Source: Prorocentrum cordatum
Taxonomy: Eukaryota; Sar; Dinophyceae; Prorocentrales; Prorocentraceae
Direction: 5' to 3'
DNA length: 64,000 nucleotides
Assembly (NCBI GenBank): GCA_963575745.1
Contig: CAUYUJ010019367.1
Span: forward strand, 37,501 to 101,500
Below, one piece after another: positions 43,141 to 53,100 of the stretch. Below the pieces are notes generated by a model. That model was not told the origin of the DNA and ran no database searches. It was given only the letters and a program-made list of their open reading frames with translations. Each line of letters opens with the position of its first letter. Position 1 is the first letter of the stretch. The translations under genes and the position numbers were made by a program.

Positions 43141-44763
43141 GATAGGTTTCTAATGGGCTAAAAATAGAGCAGCAGATGACTCCACAGGGGGGTCTGGGCG
43201 GGTGCCGGACAGGGTGCCGCAGAAGTCGTTTTAAGCCAACAGTCACACACTTCGTGCTCTTCGACCTCCCAGAACTCCATTCCCGGGCCACATTCTGAAT
43301 GCCCGGAGCCAACTGTAGGCCACTTCGTGCTCTTCGACTTCCCAGAACTCCATTCCCGGGCCACAGTTTGAATGCCCGGAGCCAACTGTAGGCCACTTCG
43401 TGGTCTTCGAGTCCCAGAACTCCATTCCCGGGCCACATTTTGAATGCCCGGAGCCAACTGTAAGCCACTTCGTGCTCTTCGAGTTATCAAAATCCATTCC
43501 CGGGCCACATTTTGAATGCTCGGAGCCAACTGTAGGCCACTTCGTGCTCTTCGAGTTCCCAGAACTCAATTCCCGGGCCACATTTTGAATGCCCGTAGCC
43601 AACTGAGGCTGAGGCAGGCTGCTGCTGAGGCAGGCTGAGGCTGAGGCTGAGGCAGGCTGAGGCTGAGGCAGGCTGAGGCTGAGGCTGAGGCTGAGGCTGA
43701 GGCAGGCTGAGGCAGACGCTGAGGCAGGCTGATGCTGAGGCAGGCTGAGGCTGAGGCTGAGGCTGATGCAGGCTGAGGCTGAGGCTGAGGAAAAGGTTGA
43801 GGCTGAGGCTAAGGTTGAGGCTGAAGCTGAAGCAGGCTGAGGCTGAGGCTGAGGCAGGCTGAGGCTGAGGCTTAGGCAAGCTGATACTGAGGCAGACTGA
43901 GGCTGAGGCTGAGGCAGGCTGAGGCTGAGGCAGGCTGAGGCTGAGGCTGAGGCAGGCTGAGGCTGAGGCTGAGGCTGAGGCTGAGGATGAGGCAGGCTGA
44001 GGCAGACGCTGAGGCAGGCTGAGGCTGAGGCTGAGGCAGGCTGTGGCTGAGGCTGAGGCTGAGGCAGGCTGAGGCTGAGGCTGATGCAGGCTGAGGCTGA
44101 GGAGGCTGAGGCTGAGGCTGAGGCTGAGGCTGAGGCTGAGGCAGGCTGAGGCTGAGGCAGGCTGAGGCTGAGCTGAGGCTGAGGCAGGCTGAGGCTGAAG
44201 GCAGGCTGAGGCTGAGGCCGAGGCTGAAGGCAGACTGAGGCTGAGGCTGAAGCAGGCTGAGGCTGAGGCCGAGGCAGGCTGATGCTGAGGCTGAGGCAGG
44301 CTGATGCTGAGGAAAAGGTTGAGGCTGAGGCTGAGGCAGGCTGAGGCTGAGGCTGAGGCAGGCTGAGGCTGAGGCTGAGGCAGGCTGATGCGGAGGCAGG
44401 CTGAGGCTGAGGCTGAGGCTGAGGCTGAGGCTGATGCAGGCTGAGGCTGAGGCAGGCTGAGGCTGAGGCCGAGGCTGAAGGCAGGCTGTGGCTGAGGCTG
44501 AGGCTGAAGCAGGCTGAGGCTGAGGCTGAGGCAGGCTGAGGCTGAGGCTGAGGCAGGCTGATACTGAGGCAGGCTGAGGCTGAGGCTGTGACTGTGACTG
44601 CCGTTGCCACTGCGACTGTCATCGCGAATGCGACTGCGACTGCGAGAACAGGAGAATTCTACAACTGGATTCTCATCTGGATCTTAAGGGGAATGTTTCC
44701 ATATATGCTTCTACACATCGCTGTTAGGTTGCTTTGCCGGGATAATTACCTAACAGCTTGTTC
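43141..44763 (+). repeat. 1.6-kb tandem block A: 73-bp satellite plus GGCTGA array
   Basis: Begins GATAGGTTTCTAATGGGCTA. 43240-43607 holds five units of a 72-73-bp satellite (CCATTCCCGGGCCACA at 43277, 43350, 43422, 43494 and a variant at 43567). 43608-44585 is a GGCTGA hexamer array with GGCAGGCTGA interruptions, then GACTGC words, then unique sequence ending TTGCCGGGATAAT. Block B (44764-45849) repeats the order. Long minus-strand frames (QPQPASAS peptides) are repeat artefacts. Confidence 0.92.
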
Positions 44764-45849
44764 TGATAGGTTTCTAATGGGCTAAAAAGAGAGCAGCAGA
44801 TGACTCCACAGGGGGGTCTGGGCGGGTGCCGGACAGGGTGCCGCAGAAGTCGTTTTAAGCCAACAGTCACACACTTCGTGCTCTTCGACCTCCCAGAACT
44901 CCATTCCCGGGCCACATTCTGAATGCCCGGAGCCAACTGTAGGCCACTTCGTGCTCTTCGACTTCCCAGAACTCCATTCCCGGGCCACATTTTGAATGCC
45001 CGGAGCCAACTGTAGGCCACTTCGTGGTCTTCGAGTCCCCAGAACTCCATTCCCGGGCCACATTTTGAATGCCCGGAGCCCACTGTAGGCCACTTCGTGC
45101 TCTTCGAGTTCCCAGAACTCCATTCCCGGGCCACATTTTGAATGCCCGGAGCCAACTGTAGGCCACTTCGTGCTCTTCGATTCCCCAGAACTCCATTCCC
45201 GGGCCACATTTTGGATGCCCGGAGCCAACTGTAGGCCACTTCGTGCTCTTCAAGTTCCCAGAACTTCATTCCTGGGCATGATTTTGAATGCCCGGAGCCA
45301 ACTGTAGGCCACTTCGTGCTCTTCTAGTTCCCAGAACTCCATTCCTGGGCCACATTTTGAATGCTGAGGCAGGCTGATGCTGCGGCCGAGGCAGGCTGAG
45401 GCTGAGGCAGGCTGAGGCTGAGGCCGAGGCTGAAGGCAGACTGAGGCTGAGGCTGAAGCAGACTGAGGCTGAGGCTGAGGCAGGCTGAGGCTGAGGCTGA
45501 AGCAGGCTGATGCTGAGGCAGGCTGAGGCTGAGGCTGAGGCTGATGCAGGCTGAGGCTGAGGCAGGCTGAGGCTGAGGCCGAGGCTGAAGGCAGACTGAG
45601 GCTGAGGCTGAAGCAGGCTGAGGCTGAGGCTGAGGCAGGCTGAGGCTGAGGCAGGCTGAGGCTGAGGCTGAGGCAGGCTGAGGCTGAGGCTGTGACTGCG
45701 ACTGCCGTTGCCGCTGCGACTGTCATCGCGAATGCGACTACGACTGCGAGAACAGCAGAATTCTACAACTGGATTTTCATCTGAATCTTAAGGGGAATGC
45801 TTTCAGATATGCTTCCACACATCGCTGTTAGGTTGCTTTGCCGGGATAA
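44764..45849 (+). repeat. 1.1-kb tandem block B: 73-bp satellite plus GGCTGA array
   Basis: Restarts GATAGGTTTCTAATGGGCTA. Seven satellite units have markers at 44901, 44974, 45047, 45120, 45193, 45266 and 45339, exactly 73 bp apart. The GGCTGA array is 45364-45690, shorter than in block A, followed by the same GACTGC words and unique tail. Satellite unit number went up and hexamer number went down relative to block A. Confidence 0.92.
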
Positions 45850-46040
45850 TGTTATAACGGCATGTGGTAGCACTGCTTTTTTAGCGGTGGCGATGTAACA
45901 CAGCCTTTTTGGCGCAACATGGCATATTTTGAAATCCCACTGCTCTTTTAGCGCCGGAAGAACTTCTGGGCAGGGGGGATGTTGGACGAAGAATAAGGAA
46001 TACGCCAAGAGATGTCCCCAGCTTATTTTTTCGTCCAGAA
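45850..46040. other. cluster of GC.GC(C)TTTTT words
   Basis: Contains TAGCACTGCTTTTTTAGC, CACAGCCTTTTTGGCG and CACTGCTCTTTTAGCG within 100 bp. Related words are at 7105-7185, 22385-22450 and 43055-43125. No gene. Confidence 0.7.
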
Positions 46041-47500
46041 AAACAATCCCCAGACAATGTTTTGACTATTTTTGAATATCCCCCCTGTAGAGGGACAGGC
46101 CCGGCTTAACTCGAGGCTCGAGGCTCGAGGCTCGAGGGTCGATGTCGAGAATCGAGGGTCGAGGGTCGAGGACCGAGGCTCGAGGCTCGAGGCTCGAGGC
46201 TCGAGGTCGAGGCTCGAGGGTCGAGGGTCGAGGGTCGAGGATCGAGGAACGCGGAACGAGGATCGCAGATCGAGGCTCGAGGACGGAAGATCGAGGCTCG
46301 AGGGACGAGGGACGAGGCTCGAGGCTCGAGGGTCGAGGTCGAGCATCGAGAATCGAGGGTCGAGGATCGAGGATCGAAGATCGAGGCCGCTGCAGTCGCC
46401 GACGCCGGGTCCTCGCGCACCGGGCCCCCGCAGCTCCCGCAGGCGGCGCCCGGCCGCCGCGCCGCCGCCGCCGGGCCCCGCGCCGCCTCTCCGGGGGGCG
46501 GCGGCGGCGGACCGCGAGCCGCGATCCGCGGTCCTGCTCGATGCTCCTCGATCCTCGACCGACCATCGAGGCTCCTCGATCCTCCTCGGCCCCCCTCGAT
46601 CCTCCTCGACCCTCCTCGAGACCCCCTCGAGCCCCCTCGACCTCGCCTTCTCTTCGACCGACCCTCGGCCCCCCTCGACCCTCCTCGGTCCTCCTCGACC
46701 GACCCTCGGCCCCCCTCGACCCTCCTCGATCCTCCTCGACCCACCTCGACCCCCCCCCTTGACACTATCCACGACCCTCCTCGACCCCACCCGACCGACC
46801 CTCGACCACTTTTTGACCCTATCCACGATCCTCCTCGACCCACCCTCGACCCCCGACCCCGAACGACCCCCCCCCAAGATCTCCCCGGGTCCGCCGATGC
46901 AATTTGTCGCCCCAGGTCCACCCGGTTTTGAAGGTCCCGGGCCCAGCAACGGCACCCGGAGACCGAAACCGATCGAAAACGAAAGCTGTTCAGACCAAGT
47001 TCTCTGGAAAGGCGGCCAAAACTGCCGTGGGCATCTGCCTCGATCGACGAGAAGAGGAGAAGGACGAGGAGCGCACCGCGCCGCGGCGCCTCGGCGCGCC
47101 GCGGCGAGGCCTCGCCCCCCGCGGGCACGCCCGCCGCGCCCCCCTCGCCGACGCCCGGCGGGGGCTCGGGGCTGCCGCCGCCTCGGGCGGGGGGGGGGTC
47201 CTCGAAGCTCCGCAAGGCGCCTCGAGGGTCCTCGAGGGGCCTCGAGGCTCCTCGAGGCTCTACGATCCGCCTGGGCCCTCGAGGGTCCTCGAGGGTCCTC
47301 GAGGGTCCTCGAGGGTCCTCGAGGGTCCTCGAGGGTCCTCGAGGGGCCTCGAGGCCCCTCGAGGCTCCACGATCCTCCTGGGCCCTCGCTCCTGGCCCTC
47401 GGTCGCTCCTCGACCGATCGAGGATGGCGCGGGCCCTGCGCATTTCCTCCTCTGTGCTCTGACAAACTTCCCCGCGGCGCCTCCCGCTGCTTGACCGGTA
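46041..47500. repeat. TCGAGG / CCTCGA array region
   Basis: Three blocks: GAGGCTCGAGGCTCGAGG words (46108-46390); CCTCCTCGACCC and CCCCTCGACCC words (46535-46875); and GAGGGTCCTCGAGGGTCCTC words (47200-47375), with GC-rich spacers at 46391-46530 and 47080-47190. The left edge (46040-46105) matches, in reverse orientation, the 6285-6360 region (TGTTTTGACT.TTTTTGAA, CCCCCTG.AGAGGGACAGGCC). Frames of 440-490 residues exist on both strands because TCGAGG-type repeats contain no stop; none is a credible protein. Confidence 0.9.
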
Positions 47501-48443
47501 CCTGCCTCGCGTGCCCGCCGAGCCGAATTGAATAGTTTACCCGCGACGAGGAGGAGCAGGATAGAGATCCAAGGGGATCGGCTTTTGGTGGAGGATTGTG
47601 AATGAAGGAGGATCGAGGGTCGGTCGAGGAGGATCGAGGAGGATGGAGATCGACGGGGGTCGAGGAGGAGGAGGACCGAAGAGGATCTCAGGTCTCAGGA
47701 ATATCGAGTAGGAGCAACTTCTCGTCTGGAGACTGGCGGGTGTGGCCTCCCGGGGCTCTCTGCATCGCACCCTGCCCCCCCCCCCCTCTCGCCTCCTCAC
47801 TCGGTGCTGGGCCGGAAGAGCGTGCAAAGGGGAGCAGAAGGAAGGGCGATTCGAGTGTGCACATGCCGCTCGAGTCCGAAGCTGGCGGACATGCTGGGTC
47901 GGCTTGAGGCCAGGACGGGACGGGGCAGATGGGAAGGCCTATCATGAATGCCATGTTCTCGATGGCCCTTGTGGCGCAGAAGAGGAGGTGGCAGGTGCAC
48001 ATCCCCAGCGCCAGCTCTGCAGGATGACCCTCTCGACCAAGAATCTGCACAATAACTTGGAAAAATAGTTCCTTCCAGAATGTGGCAAGACCACCGCTCC
48101 AGGCCGAAACCTTCGCCCGAGCAGCGCACATCTTATCTTTACACAGCCTCCGTAGTGTTGGTGGCACTCCACTCTTGAACAGGTACACTCGGCTGGCCAA
48201 GCGTGGCCCGACTGCGCGCAGAGGAAGGAGGCCCAGCGCGTCACCAGGGAAGGCCAAGCTGGCGCGTGGCACGCGGCCTGAGGTACGATGCCGCCTCCAG
48301 ACTGCAGCGCGAGGACACCCGGGACTGGCGACCGACGATGCATCGCCGGAGGCCCCAAGAGCCACACCACAATTTGAAGACGGCGGCGCTGGCTCGGCGG
48401 GGGAGGCTGCTGGGCAGGTCGGGCCCCCTGGCAGGCAGGGCGG

Positions 48444-48475
<32 letters not shown>

Positions 48476-48840
48476 CCGCTCGCCCGCTGGCGGCGCGCGG
48501 GAGGCGGGGAAGCCGGAGGGGGGAAGGCTTCTTAGAAGCACCGGTGCTTCTTAGAAGGCGCGGGCCTACTCTGCGGATGTGAGGCCAGCGCCTTCTACGG
48601 AGCAGTCTCCTTCCAAGAAGCCGTCCCCCCTGCCCCCAACCTCTAAAGGTCTCTATAAACCCCCAAACGGATCAAACAATTACTTGTTCGGCGGCCTCGT
48701 TCACGGACAGGTGTCCCACCAATAAAGGAGAGGAAATATTTCTACCCCGCGGCACCCGCTGCGCAACAACGCCGCCGACAGCTACGACAACGATTGCGCT
48801 TACGACTCAGACGACTCCTAGTACATATGCTTCACGAGCG
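47501..48840. other. mostly unassigned; one possible minus-strand exon
   Basis: A minus-strand frame over about 47860-48200 reads LYLFKSGVPPTLRRLCKDKM, LATFWKELFFQVIVQILGRE and HLLFCATRAIENMAFMIGLP. It looks more like protein than its surroundings, but another frame is open on the same strand and I recognise no family. A TA microsatellite is at 48443-48475. 48560-48725 is unique and ends with AATAAAGGAGAGG. Confidence 0.3.
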
Positions 48841-48846
48841 CTCTCA

Positions 48847-49214
<368 letters not shown>

Positions 49215-49425
49215 CCGCCGGCCCCCTTGTGGGGCCACCGGGCTGTAGGCGCGGGTTCGCAGTTTCCTGTACCAGTTGTAGCTTGTAGTTTGCACTGTTA
49301 CAGTTCTGCTTCTTGCTGGTTACTGTATCTAGTTGATTGACCGCGCGAGGGGGGGGGAGGCCCAAACCAGATATTTAGCACCTCCTGGGCGCGTTGTCTG
49401 AATTGCTGGGGGAGCTCGAAATCGA

Positions 49426-49869
49426 CACCCCTCACACAGATCGGCGGGGTCAGGGTCCAAAAACACAGGGTATTTGCAACATTTCTGAAATTCGGTGCCA
49501 CCCCATATACAGATCCGCGGGGTCAGGGTCCAAAAACACAGGGGATTCGCCACATTTCTGAAATTCGGTGCCACCCCTCACACAGATCCGCGGGGTCAGG
49601 GTCCAAAAACACAAGGGATTCGCCACATTTCTGAAATCCGGTGCCACCCCTCACGCAGATCCGCGGGGTCAGGGTCCAAAAACACATGGGATTCGCCAGA
49701 TTTCTGAAATTCGGTGCCACCCCTCACGCAGATCCGCGGGGTCAGGGTCCAAAAACACATGGGATTTGCCACATTTCTCTAAATTCGGTGTCACCCCTCA
49801 CGCAGATCCGCGGGGTCAGGGTCCAAAAACACAGGGAATTTGCCACATTTTTGAAATTCGGTGCCACCC
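49426..49869 (+). repeat. second 73-bp satellite, left of the retrotransposon
   Basis: Units of the form CACCCCTCACGCAGATCCGC, GGGGTCAGGGTCCAAAAACA and C..GG.ATTTGCCACATTT, then CTGAAATTCGGTGC. Marker AGATC positions 49438, 49511, 49584, 49657, 49730 and 49804 give a 73-bp period (one 74). The array is cut after CACCC at 49869 by the retrotransposon and resumes at 56220. Confidence 0.95.
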
Positions 49870-49924
49870 TGTCGATGGTTTTTACTTGGACCAAGGGGCT
49901 ACAGATTAGCATGTACAGTCAACA
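49870..49924 (-). repeat. 3' LTR of the Copia element (55 bp)
   Basis: Identical in all 55 positions to the 5' LTR at 56165-56219. The outer edge abuts the CACCC target duplication at 49865-49869. Confidence 0.9.
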
Positions 49925-50141
49925 CGCCTCCAAGATGCAGGCGAGCGCATCGCCTTGCATCTTCTCTGTACTGCGGCTCGAGCCTCCCTTCTGAAGGCTC
50001 AAGCTCAAGCCAAAGCGGGCGTCCCCGCCGTGGCTCCGCGCGCCTGCGCCTGACGCGCGCCCTCGGCTCAAAGGAGCGGCCTCTGGCCGCGCCCTCACCC
50101 GTCTTAGGTGGCCCTCAAAGGGTCTTGCATTCGGCACGGAC

Positions 50142-53100
50142 CTACCCCGTGCTGCTGAGAAGCGCGCCTAGGTGCGAGCCTAAACTCGCATCCGAGCGGA
50201 ACGCTCGGATAGGCATCCTGCCTGGAACCAGCCGCGCGGCCCATGCCGCTGCAGCCAGCCCCTCACTGCTGGCCATGTGCTGGCCGCCGTCCTTCGTCAG
50301 ACGGACGATGAGGTCCGCCTTCAAGCCGCCCACTGGCAGCTTCCGCCACCTGAGCTCCTCCTTGAGCTCTGCCACGGTGGCCTCAGCCAGCATCTTCCCG
50401 AGGTACTCCGTACCGAGGTCTCGCCCTTCGGCGACCCGCTCAGGCGCAGCTATCGCCGCTGCCCGAGAAACGACATGCCCCTCAGGCGCGTCCTTCGACG
50501 CCGCCTCGGGCCTCGCCGTGCCGTCGGCCCGCGGGGCAGCCCTCGCCGCTCCCGCTGGTGGGGCGGCACTCGCCGCCCTCGATGAGAAGAGCTGCACCGC
50601 CCCTCTCGTGCACACAACTGCGCCCTTGACCACGAGCACCAGCACGATGATGAACATGATCATAGCGAGAACGATCGAGCCGATGTTCGACTCGACCTCG
50701 TCGTCGGCGGCTGCGGAGCACTGCTTGTCTCCATGCTCGGCCGCCTCTGCGAAAGTGACGCCCACACCTGCGGCGAGCCCCTTGGTCAGAAGCCGCAGGT
50801 TGGACATCTCCAGCAACTTGAGCACCCGCTTGCCGTCCAGATGCTTGGTCCCCAAGTCGCTCCTGTTGCTCTCCGTGTCGACTCGACCGAGCTGCAACTC
50901 GCCGAGCCTGACTCGTTCCTGCACCCACAGATCTCGTATCTGTAGATGCCGTACCTTGCCACTGCCGATCCGCGTCGCGATCGCCCTGCCTGCATTCGAG
51001 TCGCTGTGAACCTTCGACGCGACCTCGATGCCACACTGCTGGTAGAACTGCCGCATCATGATCGCACTCGCCGCGCCTCGGCCGATCGTAGAACTCGGCC
51101 TCTCCGCTGCTGAGCGCGACGACGGGCTGCGATGCCACCTGGGTCTCCATGGCTGCCAAAGAAGCCGTCCTGGTCGATTTCCTCGTGATCTCATCCTCTG
51201 CCCAGTCCGAGTCCGTCTCGTAGAGAACCTCCTTGGGCATCTCCTGCTTCTCGTAGAACCACCCGAGCTCGCGCCGACCGTGGAGATACCGCACGCACCG
51301 CCTCAGCCTAAGCATGCTGATGACTGTGGGCTTCCCCATGTCCGTGAGGATCACCTTCACAGCGAACTGGATGTCCGGCCTGTCTACCGCCACGTAGTTG
51401 ACGAGCCCCGCGACCTGCTGGTAGAGCTTCGCCTCGTCGTGCGGAAGTGGGTCCAGCGCCTCCCGGACGCTCTTGCCCGTGGCCTTGCTCCCAGGCGTGT
51501 CCGCCGGCTTGCACTCCGTAAGGCCCAGCAGCTCTACGCACCTCGTCACGTGCTTCGTGTCCCCGATCCAGACGAACCCCTTGCCCGTCCACCTGATCTT
51601 GCGCTTGAGGTACGGGAGCTCGCGGACGCCATCCGGCCCGACACGACCGATGCACTTGACGTCCATGCTCGCCATCAGCTGCTGGTCCAGGACATCCAGG
51701 GACTCCTCCTCGCCCTCGGTCAGGATGTCGTCACCGTGAATCGCCGAGGTCATGTCCAAGAGAGGCTCGTGGTACACGCCCGCCGCCACCGCGATGCGCG
51801 TCCAGTTGTTCTTCTTGAACACCCCGGCCACGTACTCCTGCCAAGCCTGTGCCGCCTTGCGCGTGCCGTACATGGCCTTCCGGAGCTGCCACACGTACCC
51901 GTCTCTCCTGAGTCCTGGAGGCGGGATGACGACGATCCACTCGTCGAGGTCGGCGTGGAAGAACGCCACGTGGACGTCATGCACCGAGAGATGCCTCCGA
52001 CCCTTCTTCGTCGCCGCCAAGGAGACGATCGCCCTGACGATGGCGATCGGCGGCGTGCCCGCGTTGCAGTCCTCTCGGCCGTACGTGTTGATCTCCATGG
52101 CGACGCCTCGGGACCGGACGAAGGGGTTGCCGTCCTTGGTGCGCAGGTCCTCGACCCACTTGAAACGCACCACCTTGCCCCGGCTCTCGGCCACGCGGAC
52201 CTCCTCGAAGACGCCGTGTCGCCGCATCTCCTCGATCTCGGCCTCGCGCCCGCGCCTGACCAGGTCCCTGGGGAGCTCCTTCCCGCTCCTCGCGTCGTAC
52301 ACGTGCTTCTCCGTGTCTGGCAGGACCGTGATCGCCGCCGGCTCGACGGAGCTGACCTCGAACATCCCGATCTCCAGCGGCTCGCAGCTCTCGATCTCCG
52401 TGACCGTCTCGAGCTCCTCGTGGGACTGCTGGTCCAGGCCCTCGTACGTGCAGGGATTGATCTCCGCGAAGGCCCCGACCGCGAGCGACCCGACTGTGAT
52501 CGCCGCTGTCTGGCGCGGCCTCTTCGCCGACGCCTCGCCCTGGTCGTCGCGAGGCGCCATGCTGGCATCCCCGGACGATCCTGGCCTGCCGTCTCCAGCC
52601 CCAGCCGCTGACCCCGGCGCGGCTCCCGCCGCCGCCGGCGTCGGCGCAGCCCCCGCCGCTGCCGACGAGGGCGCGGCCTCCGCCGCTGCCCTGGCCATCT
52701 CTTCCTTGCGCAGCTCGTTCTCGATCCTCTTCCGGCACTCCTCGCTGTGCGATCCCATGCCTGTGACGCACCTCGGGCACATGGGGGTCCAGCCGTACTT
52801 GTCGACCAACGCCCTCGTGGTGTACGTCGACCTCAGCCCTGCGCCTCCTGGCCCCGCGGGCGGCGCCGGCCCGACCATCGCTGGTGGCGCCAGCGCCTCC
52901 GGGCCCGCAGCCGGTAAGACCACCGGCGGTGGTGGAGGTGGCGGCATCAGCCGCTGCTGGTTCGGCTCCACCTGGGGCGCTCCCGTCGGCACGATGCCGA
53001 TCTGTGGAGCCCGGTGCATGTCCCACGGCACCCCAGCGAACTTGTCCAGCTCCTCCAGCACGAACCGCTCGCCCTCTGGTCGCCGTCTCACCGTGCGCAC

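Noticed and set aside
43608-44585. GAGGCTGAGGCAGG words resembling primate Alu sequence
   Set aside because: Coincidence of a GGCTGA hexamer repeat. No Alu body, A-rich linker or tail is present and the rest of the window is not vertebrate-like.
43243-44622. 459-residue minus-strand frame rich in QPQPASAS
   Set aside because: Translation of the GGCTGA hexamer array; the 73-bp satellite part shifts frame every unit.
46023-47535. Overlapping 440-487-residue frames on both strands
   Set aside because: TCGAGG-type repeats contain no stop in most frames. The peptides are periodic (LDPR, EDRGSR) and mirror each other on opposite strands.
50482-51080. In-frame continuation of the 1,810-residue polyprotein beyond SSGEAEFY (DRPRRGECDHDAAV...)
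   Set aside because: Composition becomes Arg/Gly-rich and loses RNase H signatures, which resume in the neighbouring frame; it is out-of-frame translation after a 2-base loss.
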